A DNA stretch of 64,000 bases from Hyphomicrobiales bacterium (GTDB lineage Bacteria > Pseudomonadota > Alphaproteobacteria > Rhizobiales > Beijerinckiaceae), in NCBI GenBank assembly GCA_025351165.1, contig JANXWK010000007.1, forward strand, positions 1 to 64,000, read 5' to 3'. A program made the translations under genes and the position numbers. The first letter of the stretch is position 1. The number at the start of each line of letters is the position of its first letter. This document shows, piece after piece, positions 8,925 through 18,507 of this stretch. Below the pieces are notes generated by a model. That model was not told the DNA's origin, made no database searches, and saw only the letters and a list, made by a program, of their open reading frames with translations.

Positions 8925-11039
8925 CTATTTTGTTAACCTAACGCCCCCTGCCACAATTGATTTTGCAATGTTGTTGAAAGCTACCTGGAGCGCTGTTGAA
9001 TCTACTGCTGTGTAGTAATTTCCTGCGCCCGCACAGTTTTTAAGATAGTCTACGGCGGTTGCATTGACAGGATCTCCATGGCTGAAGTAAATGGCAAAGA
9101 CCTTAATTCCGCTTGCTTTTGCATTGTCACAGGCTTTTGTAAACCTGTCATTTAGTAATGCATCAGCTGCAGCCTTATCATAAATGCCGTCTGCCCACGA
9201 TCCTGTAACTGCTCCAACTACCTGAGGCGCAAATGTTTTAGCTTGACCGCTACCCCATATAGATCCATACGCCGTTTGCTCAGCGGTAATTGGAGACTCG
9301 TCAGGAAACGGAACATTTGGTCCTGTATTGTTTATGTAGTTAACACCATCAGTCATAAGAACAATATATTTTTTTACAGATGTATCGCTGTATGGCGCAC
9401 CCATAGCGTATGGTAAGTTGGGTGAAAGAACTCTCCAAGCCCACATTAATCCTTCAGATGTAACTGTACCGCCGCCATTCCATCTGGTAAGGTTGTTGAT
9501 TTGGGTTTTGATATCCGATAAATTTGAAGTTAAAGGCGTTACAGCATTTGGGCACCCCTTGTTGGGACCCAATGTATCTACTGCATTTTCTATAATTGGC
9601 ATTGAAGTCATGCTGTTGTTTGTATTATTGTATTTAAGAATATCTGCATGACTGAAAACAGGATCTCCACCCAAGAGACCAATTTTAAGGTAAGTATTTA
9701 AGGCTGCAGGTGCGGGCCAAAAGGGAGGCGCAAGATATGCATTATTGTATACTGGATTGGTCGGATTACTATAAATTCCATTATACGCCATATTGATATC
9801 AACTGCTGGCTCAGAGGGCCAGAAGAAAGGCACAAATTTTGTGTTTGCATCCCCTGAAATTGGTGCAGAATCATCTATATCATAAGGTGCTTTGCGAGCC
9901 ATGACACAGCCTTTCCATGGAACACCTGCTGGCCCCGTGCGGGTAAATAGATCGAAATGGTTTACACGTAATGGATTGTAAAACTCGCATGTTGCTTTAC
10001 CAGATACGGCATTGTAGTATGGAGTACCGAAAGTAAAGTCAAAAGGAGTAGATGTTGGCGGTATTGCGACGTATCCAGTAGTGGCAGTATTGGGTATTGT
10101 AAAAGAATGCAGCACCCATGTATTCATTATTGTCGTAAGGTCGGTTGGTGTAGTATTTCCTCCACCCAATTCCGCGGCGTACGCTGCTTTTGTACCTAAT
10201 AACTCGTGCATTATATAAGCAAATTTAGATTTGTAGGCAGTTAGATTTTCTTTTGGCAATAACATAGTTTCTTTTGGAAAGGCAGTCCCCCCCGATGTAG
10301 AAAAACCACCACTTCCACCACAGTCCATCGCACCATCAATCACTCTGCCAGAAAAGTAATACCCGTGATAATCAGCTTCTCCCTTATAATCTGACATACT
10401 GGAATTGTTAATGAAATCCTTTCCTGGATTTACCATAGCTACAAATGGCACAAGACCTATTTTAAGCTGCGTTGCAGGTACCTTGGCTGACAAAGTATCT
10501 ACAAAGGTATTTGCTACAAATCTTAGATCAATCATCCCCTGATCTTTCATCGAAGCCGTATTATCCAGCGCTAGAGCTATTTCAAGCTTTTTACCTATAC
10601 CACCGACAGCCGAGGCGGTAACACTTACGTTCATGGTATTTATGCCAATAACTTTTACAATAGCTGTATCAACTTTTGCTGAGAATGTAACTTTACAGCC
10701 ACCATCCAAGTCATCTGAAAGAACCAAATCATTGTTGTAATGAACCCATGACTTTTCACTCATTAGCGGTGTTACAATTTTTGTAGCGTTAGTCTGTTTT
10801 GATGCACATGTAGATGTTGTTGTATCTAAAATTGCGGAAATTATTGCAGAATCTGCCGAGGCCTGCATGAAGGCTTTAGCATCAGATGCCTGGGTGTAAT
10901 CCACACCAAGCCCAGCCGCCAGCATTACTGGAATGACAGTTAAACCGAATATTATTGCGATGTTGCCCTCATTGTCCTGAGCAAAGGGTTTTAACCAAAA
11001 CTTTGTGTTTGTACTCAGGCTATTTTTAAAGGTACGCAT
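8925..11039 (-). CDS. TadG-like pilus/secretion protein with VWA domain (copy 1)
   Basis: A 704-residue protein. The N-terminus GNIAIIFGLTVIPVMLAAGLG at 25-45 is a TadE/TadG-type single membrane segment ending in GVDYTQASD. A von Willebrand A-like domain begins near 153, with a MIDAS-like D159-x-T-x-S163 and a later IVLMTDGVN strand. TadG proteins belong to tight-adherence (Flp) pilus systems, but no other tad gene is present. ATG at 11039 is preferred over TTG at 11045 because GGAG lies 6 nt upstream. It sits convergent between trpE and trpG. A diverged paralogue at 44577-46712 shares the domain plan and the VRLTK C-terminus. Confidence 0.82.
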   Translation of the reverse strand: MRTFKNSLSTNTKFWLKPFAQDNEGNIAIIFGLTVIPVMLAAGLGVDYTQASDAKAFMQASADSAIISAILDTTTSTCASKQTNATKIVTPLMSEKSWVHYNNDLVLSDDLDGGCKVTFSAKVDTAIVKVIGINTMNVSVTASAVGGIGKKLEIALALDNTASMKDQGMIDLRFVANTFVDTLSAKVPATQLKIGLVPFVAMVNPGKDFINNSSMSDYKGEADYHGYYFSGRVIDGAMDCGGSGGFSTSGGTAFPKETMLLPKENLTAYKSKFAYIMHELLGTKAAYAAELGGGNTTPTDLTTIMNTWVLHSFTIPNTATTGYVAIPPTSTPFDFTFGTPYYNAVSGKATCEFYNPLRVNHFDLFTRTGPAGVPWKGCVMARKAPYDIDDSAPISGDANTKFVPFFWPSEPAVDINMAYNGIYSNPTNPVYNNAYLAPPFWPAPAALNTYLKIGLLGGDPVFSHADILKYNNTNNSMTSMPIIENAVDTLGPNKGCPNAVTPLTSNLSDIKTQINNLTRWNGGGTVTSEGLMWAWRVLSPNLPYAMGAPYSDTSVKKYIVLMTDGVNYINNTGPNVPFPDESPITAEQTAYGSIWGSGQAKTFAPQVVGAVTGSWADGIYDKAAADALLNDRFTKACDNAKASGIKVFAIYFSHGDPVNATAVDYLKNCAGAGNYYTAVDSTALQVAFNNIAKSIVAGGVRLTK

Positions 11040-11343
11040 AACCAACTCCGGTTTAACTTAAAATTTATTCAACTCATTTTGCGCTTTTGCACACGCAGAA
11101 TACGGTGTTTGTTTCTTAAACGGTCAATATTGTTTCACAGAGAATATATTGCCTTTTATGTACCACCATGTAAAACCCAGAATCTTAAAATTTCTTTTTT
11201 TAAATACATTAATCATGCCTTGTTGACGCAGTTTTGAAACATTTGGTGTAGATTTCATAAACAGAACATTAGAAATAGTCTTAATGTTATTTAACTCTTG
11301 ACGCGCCTGTAAAAGCCACGAAACAAAGAACATGGAGCCCAGT

Positions 11344-11946
11344 ATGCGTGTATTGATGATTGATAATTATGACAGCTTCACATGGAATCTGGTTCATTAT
11401 TTTGGGGAGCTGGGGGCTAAGCTGGATGTTCAGCGCAATGACGCTTTGACTGTTGCGCAGATCATGGCCTACAAACCTGATGCTATTGTGCTTTCGCCTG
11501 GCCCATGCTCCCCCGATGAAGCTGGTATTTGTATTGATCTTATAAAAGCAGTCTCACCCTACATTCCCATGTTTGGAGTTTGCCTTGGACATCAGGCAAT
11601 GGGGCAAAGTTTCGGCGGTAAAGTTGTGCGCACCACACCGATGCATGGGAAAATATCGACTGTTTTGCATAGCAGTGAGACGCTTTTTAAAGGTATAAAC
11701 GGACCATTTCAATCAACCCGATACCATTCGCTTACGGTGGAAGCAGAGACTCTTCCATCGTGTTTGAAAGTAACCGCGCAAACAGAAGATGGTGTGATTA
11801 TGGGACTGTCTCATACCTCCTATCCGCTGCACGGTGTACAGTTTCATCCAGAAAGCATTGCTTCCGAACATGGGCTGTTAATTCTGAAAAATTTTCTGGA
11901 ACTTGCAAAGGAATGGAATAAAGCGCACAGGCATGTTGCAGCATAA
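11344..11946 (+). CDS. trpG: Anthranilate synthase component II (glutamine amidotransferase)
   Basis: TrpG releases ammonia from glutamine for TrpE. The triad is recognisable: nucleophile in MFGVCLGHQAMGQ, and His/Glu in VQFHPESIASEHG. The N-terminus MRVLMIDNYDSFTWNLVHY is canonical from ATG 11344, which has GGAG 6 nt upstream. An in-frame ATG at 11332 would add MEPS but lacks a ribosome site. About 200 residues, normal for an unfused TrpG; in some bacteria this subunit also serves PabB. First gene of trpG-trpD-trpC-moaC-moeA. Confidence 0.95.
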   Translation: MRVLMIDNYDSFTWNLVHYFGELGAKLDVQRNDALTVAQIMAYKPDAIVLSPGPCSPDEAGICIDLIKAVSPYIPMFGVCLGHQAMGQSFGGKVVRTTPMHGKISTVLHSSETLFKGINGPFQSTRYHSLTVEAETLPSCLKVTAQTEDGVIMGLSHTSYPLHGVQFHPESIASEHGLLILKNFLELAKEWNKAHRHVAA

Positions 11947-11957
11947 AGAGATGTTTT

Positions 11958-12983
11958 ATGAATAATTTTAAATCTGTAATTTCTAGCCTTGCAACAGGTG
12001 CAAGCTTAAGTAAAAATGAAGCCGTAACTGTTTTTAACATGTTGTTATCAGGTCAGGCAACGCCTGTTCAGACGGCAGCGTTTTTGATGGCTTTGCGAGT
12101 GCGCGGCGAGACTGTACAGGAAATAGCTGGCGCCGTCACTGCCATGCGGGCGAAAATGCTGATCGTGAATGCACCATCTACTGCGGTAGATGTCGTGGGC
12201 ACAGGTGGTGATAACAGTGGCACATATAACATATCTACTCTTGCATCCTTCATTGTGGCTTCTTGCGGTGTGCCCGTTGCAAAGCATGGCAACCGCGCCG
12301 CCTCTTCCCAATCTGGTGCTGCTGATGTTTTGGAGGCTTTAGGAGTTAATACAAATTTAAATACAGCAGGTGTTGAACACTGCATTAAAACAGCAAATCT
12401 GGGTTTTATGTTTGCCCCAATGCACCACCCAGCCATGAAACATGTAGGACACGTGCGTGCCGAGCTTGGAATACGCACCATATTCAATATTCTGGGGCCT
12501 TTAAGTAATCCAGCGGGGGTAAAGCATCAGGTTATTGGCACATTTTCACGCAATTTGCTAATGCCTATGGCCAAAGTTTTGCAGGATCTGGGATCAACAA
12601 AAATATGGCTTGTGCATGGCAGCGACGGCCTTGACGAGATTACGACCACAGGCATAACTCATGTAGTTGAACTTAATAACAACAAAATAAGCGAATTTGA
12701 GATTACGCCAGAGGACGTTGGCCTGCCCCGTGCAGCACTTGATGATCTCAAAGGCGGTGACCCCAACCATAACGCAGCAGCACTAAAAGCCGTGTTGAAT
12801 GGTGCTAAAAACGCCTATCGTGATATTGCGGTATTTAACAGTGCAGCAGCATTGGTAGTTGCCAATTGTGTAAAAGATCTAAAAGAGGGTGTTGCATTAG
12901 CAGAGTCGGCTCTGAAAAGCGGCGCTACTCAAGCCACCTTCAAAAAAATGGTTACAGCATCACAGGAAGCGACCAGTCTATGA
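11958..12983 (+). CDS. trpD: Anthranilate phosphoribosyltransferase
   Basis: TrpD joins anthranilate to PRPP. The 341-residue sequence has the [21 protein letters not shown]-binding stretch, [21 protein letters not shown], and the [30 protein letters not shown] block, all characteristic of the family. It begins 11 nt after trpG and ends overlapping trpC by 4 nt (ATGA), pointing to one operon with coupled translation. Confidence 0.97.
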   Translation: MNNFKSVISSLATGASLSKNEAVTVFNMLLSGQATPVQTAAFLMALRVRGETVQEIAGAVTAMRAKMLIVNAPSTAVDVVGTGGDNSGTYNISTLASFIVASCGVPVAKHGNRAASSQSGAADVLEALGVNTNLNTAGVEHCIKTANLGFMFAPMHHPAMKHVGHVRAELGIRTIFNILGPLSNPAGVKHQVIGTFSRNLLMPMAKVLQDLGSTKIWLVHGSDGLDEITTTGITHVVELNNNKISEFEITPEDVGLPRAALDDLKGGDPNHNAAALKAVLNGAKNAYRDIAVFNSAAALVVANCVKDLKEGVALAESALKSGATQATFKKMVTASQEATSL

Positions 12984-13777
12984 GCAATGTATTAGCCCGT
13001 ATTGAACTGACCAAACGGGAGGAAATTGCCGCTGCGAAACTACGTGTATCTTTTGAGGATATTCGCAAAGAGGCAGAGACTGGATTGCCCATTCGCCCTT
13101 TCATGAAGGCGTTAAAAGCCAAACATGCGGCTGGCACATTTGCGCTTGTGGCGGAAATTAAAAAAGCCAGCCCATCCAAGGGACTTATACGTGCTGATTT
13201 TGATCCGCCAGAACTGGCAAAAGCCTATGAAAGTGGAGGCGCAGCCTGCCTGTCTGTACTGACAGATGAACCATGGTTTCAGGGGCATCCAGATTTTTTA
13301 AAAACTGCCCGTGCCGCCGTTCAGCTGCCGGTTCTGCGCAAGGACTTCATGTTTGATGACTACCAGATATTTGAAGCACGAGCTTGGGGGGCAGACTGTA
13401 TTTTGGTGATTATGGCTGCTGTTGATGATGCAACGGCGCTGGCACTTACCCAAAGCGCACAGGCACTTGGAATGGATGCCTTGATTGAAGTGCATGATGC
13501 ACCAGAACTTGAACGCGCTTTAAAACTACCTTCTAAACTGATTGGCATAAACAACAGAAACCTAAAAACCTTTGAGGTTAGACTTCAAACATCCATAGAG
13601 CTTTCTGCCATAATTCCAGAAGACTATCTGGTGGTTGGGGAAAGCGCCATAACCAGCCATATTGATTGTTTAACACTTGCAAAAGCTGGCATAAAAACAT
13701 TTCTGGTTGGTGAACATCTTATGTGTCAAAGCAACGTAAAAATGGCAACACGCGATCTACTGGGTTTAATTTCATGA
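12980..13777 (+). CDS. trpC: Indole-3-glycerol phosphate synthase
   Basis: TrpC closes the indole ring of carboxyphenylaminodeoxyribulose phosphate. Typical (beta/alpha)8 signatures: [15 protein letters not shown] near the N-terminus, [35 protein letters not shown] and VGESAITSH. The frame is open further upstream, but ATG 12980 overlaps the trpD stop as ATGA and gives the usual 265 residues starting MSNVLARI. It overlaps moaC by 4 nt at its end in the same way. Confidence 0.96.
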   Translation: MSNVLARIELTKREEIAAAKLRVSFEDIRKEAETGLPIRPFMKALKAKHAAGTFALVAEIKKASPSKGLIRADFDPPELAKAYESGGAACLSVLTDEPWFQGHPDFLKTARAAVQLPVLRKDFMFDDYQIFEARAWGADCILVIMAAVDDATALALTQSAQALGMDALIEVHDAPELERALKLPSKLIGINNRNLKTFEVRLQTSIELSAIIPEDYLVVGESAITSHIDCLTLAKAGIKTFLVGEHLMCQSNVKMATRDLLGLIS

Positions 13778-14253
13778 GCCGACTAACGCATCTGGATGAA
13801 AGCGGCGCTGCCAGCATGGTGGACGTGTCTGGCAAGCTCATAACCACCCGTATTGCTGTGGCCGAGGGCTATGTAATGATGGAGGCCGCGACTCTTGGAC
13901 TCATCCAAAATGGCATGCTCAAAAAAGGCGATGTATTATCAGTCGCGCGAATTGCTGGAATCATGGCTGCAAAGCGTACGCATGAGCTTGTTCCTCTTTG
14001 CCATCCTTTGCTGATCTCAAAAATAGGAATAGAGCTGGAGCTGGATGAGAGAAAATCCGCTATCCATGTAAAAGCGACTGTCAAAATTTCTGGTCAAACT
14101 GGTGTTGAAATGGAGGCTTTGACTGCTGTATCCATAGCCTGTCTCACTATTTACGACATGGCAAAGTCAGCTGATAAAGACATGCGTATTGAAGGCATTC
14201 GTGTGCTGGAAAAATCTGGTGGAAAATCTGGCGAGTATAGAGCAAAGATTTGA
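13774..14253 (+). CDS. moaC: Cyclic pyranopterin monophosphate synthase MoaC
   Basis: MoaC acts with MoaA to convert GTP to cyclic pyranopterin monophosphate, the first step of molybdenum cofactor synthesis. Family motifs: [35 protein letters not shown], and [22 protein letters not shown] with the conserved K-D-M-RI ending. The start ATG 13774 overlaps the trpC stop (ATGA) and yields 159 residues, the family length. The trpC-moaC-moeA linkage is a long-known alphaproteobacterial arrangement with no obvious metabolic reason. Confidence 0.97.
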   Translation: MSRLTHLDESGAASMVDVSGKLITTRIAVAEGYVMMEAATLGLIQNGMLKKGDVLSVARIAGIMAAKRTHELVPLCHPLLISKIGIELELDERKSAIHVKATVKISGQTGVEMEALTAVSIACLTIYDMAKSADKDMRIEGIRVLEKSGGKSGEYRAKI

Positions 14254-14256
14254 ATA

Positions 14257-15471
14257 GTGAGCCTTTTACCTGTAAATAATGCTTTGGGCCTTGTTTTAGC
14301 CAGCGCAGGCAATGGTACAGGCATTGAAACCATATCCATCAAAAATGCTTTTGGCCGTACATTGGCAGCAGATTTACATGCAAAGCGCACGCAGCCACCA
14401 ATGGATGTATCTGCTATGGATGGCTATGCTGTGCGGGCTGTTGATATTGGCACCACGCCTGTTACGCTTAAATTACTGGGTCAAAGTGCAGCAGGACATG
14501 GGTTTTATGAAGACGTTTTGCCTCAATCCAGTATCCGTATTTTTACAGGAGCGCCACTTCCTCATGGTACAGATACTGTTGTCATACAGGAAAACACAAT
14601 CCAGAATGGTGAAACCATTACTGTTTTGGAAGCTCCAGAAAAAGGCAAAAACATACGTAGAGCCGGCATAGATTTTAATGAAGGCAATATGCTGTTGGCT
14701 TCTGGCACGCATCTTGGAGCCGCACAGATCGCGCTGGCTGCATCTATGAACCATGCAACACTGAAGGTTCGTAAACGGCCGCGTATTGGAATTCTGGCAA
14801 CAGGTGATGAACTTGTTGAGCCAGGTATGGAGCTGCAAACAAACCAGATCATCTCATCAAACAATTTTGCGGTCGCCTCTCTTGCACAAGAAGCCGGGGC
14901 TGAAATTTTTGATCTGGGTATTGCCACTGATGATTTGAAAACTTTATCTGCAACAATTATGCAGGCTAACACTCTTGAACTTGATGTCCTTGTAACTCTT
15001 GGTGGAGCCTCTGTTGGAGATCATGATCTAGTACAAAAAGCACTTCAGACGCTTGGTTGCACCCCAGATTTTTGGCGGATTGCCATGCGTCCGGGCAAGC
15101 CCATGATGTTTTGCACTTTGGGCAGAATGCGGGTGCTGGGATTGCCTGGCAACCCTGTTGCATCCTTTGTATGTGCCCTGATTTTTTTAAAACCATTGGT
15201 GCTTGCTTTACTTGGCAATCCAAATGCTGTTGCAGACATAAGCCAACCAGCAATTTTGGGATGTGATGTGCAGTCAAATGACAGGCGTCAGGATTATCTC
15301 AGAAGCAGCGCTGTTTTTGCCAATAATGTCTTGCCCGTCGTCACACCCTTTGAAATGCAGGATAGCTCAATGCTGTCGACTTTAGCAAAAGCGGACGCGT
15401 TTTTGATACGTGAGCCTTTTGCAAAAGCTGCTAATGCAGGAGATATATGCAGAATAATAAGATTAGCTTGA
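14257..15471 (+). CDS. moeA: Molybdopterin molybdenumtransferase MoeA
   Basis: MoeA inserts molybdate into adenylylated molybdopterin. The 404-residue protein carries the MoeA N-terminal region (QPPMDVSAMDGYAVRA), the MogA-like domain (GILATGDELVEPG, VTLGGASVGDHDLVQKAL, MRPGKPMMFCTLG) and the LGLPGNPVASFV signature. The start is GTG at 14257, 3 nt after moaC. In many Hyphomicrobiales lexA follows moeA; here moeA is last and overlaps a convergent lipoprotein gene by 9 nt. Confidence 0.96.
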   Translation: MSLLPVNNALGLVLASAGNGTGIETISIKNAFGRTLAADLHAKRTQPPMDVSAMDGYAVRAVDIGTTPVTLKLLGQSAAGHGFYEDVLPQSSIRIFTGAPLPHGTDTVVIQENTIQNGETITVLEAPEKGKNIRRAGIDFNEGNMLLASGTHLGAAQIALAASMNHATLKVRKRPRIGILATGDELVEPGMELQTNQIISSNNFAVASLAQEAGAEIFDLGIATDDLKTLSATIMQANTLELDVLVTLGGASVGDHDLVQKALQTLGCTPDFWRIAMRPGKPMMFCTLGRMRVLGLPGNPVASFVCALIFLKPLVLALLGNPNAVADISQPAILGCDVQSNDRRQDYLRSSAVFANNVLPVVTPFEMQDSSMLSTLAKADAFLIREPFAKAANAGDICRIIRLA

Positions 15472-15957
15472 AGGCTCAACTGATGCATCTTCTGATACAG
15501 TTTCCATAACAGGTGCAGCTTTGGGCTGCCCTTTTGTTTTCTTGCCTTTTTTGTTTATAACAACAGTTTTTTTATCTGCCTTGAGAGGCTCAAGCACTGC
15601 ATGTACAGGGTTTGGAAAATGCTCCAAAGTTGCACCAGAATATGCATCAACACCTAAACCAACAATACCGCCCACTAGTATGTTGCCAGCTGCCCCCGCA
15701 ATACCTGCACCAGCTATCTGGGTTTTTACAGGAATAATCGCTTCCTTGTAACCATCCTTGTTGAAAACAACCTGAAACTCATCCTTACGACCCATTTTCA
15801 TGACGCAAGGCGTTGTGCATGTCTGTGACGTGGACGTTTTTGCATGAGCACTTGATGGTTCAGACGTAATCTGAATATCGTTTGTTGTGCCACGGGTGAC
15901 TGTTGCACAGCCACCCAGTAATGATGCAATCGTAGCTGTTAAAATAATGTTTTTCAA
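15463..15957 (-). CDS. Putative lipoprotein with PEGA-like region
   Basis: From a TTG at 15957, with GGGG 7 nt upstream, the product begins MKNIILTATIASLLGGC. This is a lipoprotein signal peptide with lipobox LGGC and acylated Cys17; a second TTG at 15969 adds four residues. The mature part (ITSEPSSAHAKTSTSQTCTTPCVMKMGRKDEFQVVFNKDGYK) resembles a PEGA-type beta module. A glycine-rich segment (AGAGIAGAAGNILVGGIVG) and a lysine-rich tail follow. Function unknown; probably envelope-attached. Its 3' end overlaps the convergent moeA by 9 nt. Confidence 0.7.
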   Translation of the reverse strand: MKNIILTATIASLLGGCATVTRGTTNDIQITSEPSSAHAKTSTSQTCTTPCVMKMGRKDEFQVVFNKDGYKEAIIPVKTQIAGAGIAGAAGNILVGGIVGLGVDAYSGATLEHFPNPVHAVLEPLKADKKTVVINKKGKKTKGQPKAAPVMETVSEDASVEPSS

Positions 15958-15969
15958 AATAATCCCCAA

Positions 15970-16273
15970 AATATTTATTTGATTCTAGTGCAATATAAAG
16001 CTTTTACATTTTTTCACAATATTGCCACAAATTCACCACATAGTTTAATTTATCTGTAGAATTGTGTTTTTGTATTGAGCCAATATTTAAATTAAACCTG
16101 CTTTGTTAATAAATTTACGTTGTGTTTCGCTCAAAAAATAACGAGAAATGGTATTACTTTAAATTCATTTGCTGGAAAATGAGTAAATATCTTGCCAGAA
16201 ATAAGATTCTTGCATTACACAGAACTAGGTCTGTTAAGTATTTTTTTATTCAATTTTTCTGGAGGAATTTCTG
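15970..16273. other. 304-nt gene-free stretch before the DUF2780-like gene
   Basis: Very AT-rich divergent intergenic region between the lipoprotein gene and the small gene at 16274. No reading frame or RNA gene was found. A near-palindrome at 16219-16234 (ACAGAACTAGGTCTGT, one mismatched pair) lies 40 nt before the ATG, followed by a T-run. It could be an operator or a weak terminator. A strong GGAGGA ribosome site ends the region. Confidence 0.4.
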
Positions 16274-16648
16274 ATGGAAGAGCTTATTCAACGCGTGGCA
16301 ATGAGTACTGGCATTGATGCTGGCCTTGCGCAAAAAGCCATTGGCATGATTTTAGGATTTTTGCACAAAGAAGGCCCAGCTGATGAGGTTGGCATATTTA
16401 TGAACGCAATTCCTGGCTCGCGTGAAGCAGCAGCGGATGCATCAACAGGTGGACTTATGGGAATGGCGGCTGGTCTCATGGGAGGTGGTGTTATGGGCCT
16501 TGGTGCCAAGCTCATGGGAGCGGGCGTCTCCATGGATCAGATTAGCGGCATCAGCAAAGAACTATTTGCCTATGGTCGTGAAAAGGCAGGAGAAGATGTC
16601 ATGGGCGGTATAGTTGGACAAATTCCTGGTCTAGAAAAATTTGTTTAA
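16274..16648 (+). CDS. Small glycine/methionine-rich protein, DUF2267/DUF2780-like
   Basis: 124 residues. An N-terminal helical part (MEELIQRVAMSTGIDAGLAQKAIGMILGFL) is followed by a Gly/Met-rich hydrophobic stretch at about 55-85 (GGLMGMAAGLMGGGVMGLG), then an amphipathic C-terminal helix and IPGLEKFV. The layout resembles small DUF2267/DUF2780 proteins; this is family-level pattern recognition, not a firm match. An excellent GGAGGA ribosome site 7 nt upstream supports real translation. Monocistronic, function unknown. Confidence 0.7.
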   Translation: MEELIQRVAMSTGIDAGLAQKAIGMILGFLHKEGPADEVGIFMNAIPGSREAAADASTGGLMGMAAGLMGGGVMGLGAKLMGAGVSMDQISGISKELFAYGREKAGEDVMGGIVGQIPGLEKFV

Positions 16649-16811
16649 AATTCTATTCCTTCTTAAATCAGGGCTTTTGTCTCACATGTTCTTGTAACGT
16701 ACAGTTTGGTATAATATCCGCTTTTTTTATATTGTATTCTTGGTATGTGTTTGGCTTTACATGTACAAAAAAGCAAGGTGAAAGCCATTTCAAATTGAGT
16801 TAGATACTACT

Positions 16812-17645
16812 ATGGAGTCCCCTGCAGTTTTCAAATTTAAAGACAAGGTGCTAGATTTATCACGTCCAAAACTTATGGGTGTTTTAAACATAACACCTGA
16901 TTCTTTTTCTGATGGCGGGTGCTTCCAAACTATTGAGACTGCTTTGGGGCATGCCCAACGCCTTACAATTGAAGGCGCTGATGTTTTGGATATTGGCGCT
17001 GAATCTACAAGGCCAGGGCATACTCCACTCAATGCAGAGGAGGAAATTTCGCGCCTGACGCCCATATTACAGCAGATTTCCACTTCTACACATTTGCCGA
17101 TTTCAGTTGATACTTACAAGGCTAAAACAGCAGAGGCTGCATTAAACCTTGGCGCAGATATTATCAATGACATATGGGGTTTAAATTCTGCTCCTGAAAT
17201 GGCAAATATGGTTGGTTACCATGGGGCTGGTATTATCATCATGCATAATCGTGTAGAGAAAGACGAAAATGTAGATATCTTGGCAGATATGATAGCATAT
17301 TTTGAAATTGCTCTTGAAAAAGCTCATGAGGCTCGACTACCAAAAACAAACATCATGCTAGATCCTGGTATTGGTTTTGGTAAAACACATGTACAAAATC
17401 TTGATGCCTTAAAAGCTGTTAAAAAACTAAAGACGTATTTTAAGCTACCTTTGCTGGTTGGTGCATCGCGCAAGTCATTCATTAATCTCATCCATGAAAG
17501 TAATGTCAGTCAACGCCTTGCCGGAACGCTTACTGCCCATCTTAATGCTTTAAAACAAGGAGCAGATATGTTGCGCGTTCATGATGTTGCAGACCATGCG
17601 CAGGCTCTGGCAGTTGAATATGCTTTGAGGCAAAATAATGAATGA
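16812..17645 (+). CDS. folP: Dihydropteroate synthase
   Basis: FolP condenses p-aminobenzoate with hydroxymethyldihydropterin pyrophosphate and is the sulfonamide target. Signatures: LMGVLNITPDSFSDGG near residue 22, GADVLDIGAESTRPG, and LDPGIGFGKTHVQNLDAL with the terminal VHDV. 277 residues, full length. First gene of folP-folB-folK-queC, where each junction overlaps by 1-4 nt, so translation is coupled. A TATAAT at 16710-16715 is a possible -10 for the operon, without a good -35. Confidence 0.96.
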   Translation: MESPAVFKFKDKVLDLSRPKLMGVLNITPDSFSDGGCFQTIETALGHAQRLTIEGADVLDIGAESTRPGHTPLNAEEEISRLTPILQQISTSTHLPISVDTYKAKTAEAALNLGADIINDIWGLNSAPEMANMVGYHGAGIIIMHNRVEKDENVDILADMIAYFEIALEKAHEARLPKTNIMLDPGIGFGKTHVQNLDALKAVKKLKTYFKLPLLVGASRKSFINLIHESNVSQRLAGTLTAHLNALKQGADMLRVHDVADHAQALAVEYALRQNNE

Positions 17646-18019
17646 GCAAAATAATGGACAAAATATTTATACGCAGCCTCGCCGTACACGCCTTTCACGG
17701 TGTCCTTAAAGAAGAACATGTGCTTGGACAGCGTTTCATCTTGCATTTAATTGTTTGGCTTGATCTTTCACGGGCTTGCGAAACTGACTGCCTGAATGAT
17801 ACAATTTCTTATGCTGAGCTTGTAGCTACAATGACGAAAACTTTTACGCAAGAAAGGTTTGATCTAATTGAAAAAGCAGCGGAAAAAACTGCACAAAAAA
17901 TATTGGAAGACTTTAATTTAATTTTAAAACTGGAATTGACCGTTGAAAAACCCAGCGCTCCCATTGCAGCCATGTTTGACACTGTTGGAATAACCATCAC
18001 TCGGGAACAACCATTGTAA
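17642..18019 (+). CDS. folB: Dihydroneopterin aldolase
   Basis: FolB cleaves dihydroneopterin to 6-hydroxymethyldihydropterin. The 125-residue sequence has the tunnelling-fold features FIRSLAVHAFHGVLKEEHVLGQRF near the start, the DTISYAELV block, and the catalytic-region EKPSAPIAAMFDTVGI near the end. ATG 17642 overlaps the folP stop by 4 nt (ATGA); an internal ATG at 17654 would give MDKIFIRS. Ends in a TAATG overlap with folK. Confidence 0.93.
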   Translation: MSKIMDKIFIRSLAVHAFHGVLKEEHVLGQRFILHLIVWLDLSRACETDCLNDTISYAELVATMTKTFTQERFDLIEKAAEKTAQKILEDFNLILKLELTVEKPSAPIAAMFDTVGITITREQPL

Positions 18020-18507
18020 TGGTCAGGGCATATTTAAGTTTGGGTTCTAATCTTGGAAATCGTAAAACCTACCTAAAACAGGCCGTCAAAGCGATTTCGC
18101 TTTTATCTGGAACATTTTTACAGAATGTGTCCAGTATTTACGAAACGCCGCCCTGGGGTTTGCTTGAACAACCAGCTTTCCTAAATATCTGCATCGCAAT
18201 TGATACGAATTTGGAACCTGCAGCACTATTATCCTGCTGCCTTGGTATTGAAAAAAAGTCAGGGCGAAAAAGGGATATTCACTGGGGGCCACGTGTGCTG
18301 GATATTGATATATTGACCTATGGGGATTTAAAGATTAACGAGCGCGGGCTTACCCTGCCCCACCCATTCATGACGGAACGCGCTTTTGTGTTAAAACCGT
18401 TGGCAGAAATTGCACCTACCTTATTTTTTAATAGTGTTAGCATAAACGAAATAATGTCCAAGCTTGATATAGTGGGCATTTTGAATGTTGGAAAACTGGA
18501 TTTATAA
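18019..18507 (+). CDS. folK: 2-Amino-4-hydroxy-6-hydroxymethyldihydropteridine pyrophosphokinase
   Basis: FolK pyrophosphorylates hydroxymethyldihydropterin to make the FolP substrate. Recognisable motifs: [16 protein letters not shown] at the start, the [20 protein letters not shown] stretch, [15 protein letters not shown] and [16 protein letters not shown]. 162 residues, family length. It shares 1 nt with folB (TAATG) and 1 nt with queC. Confidence 0.95.
   Translation: MVRAYLSLGSNLGNRKTYLKQAVKAISLLSGTFLQNVSSIYETPPWGLLEQPAFLNICIAIDTNLEPAALLSCCLGIEKKSGRKRDIHWGPRVLDIDILTYGDLKINERGLTLPHPFMTERAFVLKPLAEIAPTLFFNSVSINEIMSKLDIVGILNVGKLDL

Noticed and set aside
11046-11343. Possible trp leader peptide/attenuator upstream of trpG
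   Set aside because: No short frame with tandem Trp codons and no terminator/antiterminator pair was found; a minus-strand frame there (11124-11333) has no ribosome site or coding character.
12866-13777. Longer trpC starting at 12866
   Set aside because: The extra 38 codons overlap trpD out of frame; ATG 12980 gives the ATGA overlap and the standard N-terminus.
13723-14253. Longer moaC starting at 13723
   Set aside because: The extra codons overlap trpC out of frame and do not match MoaC; ATG 13774 is canonical.
16219-16234. Near-palindrome ACAGAACTAGGTCTGT as an operator
   Set aside because: One mismatched pair, no matching second site in the window and a following T-run mean a weak terminator or chance are equally likely; mentioned only in the region note.
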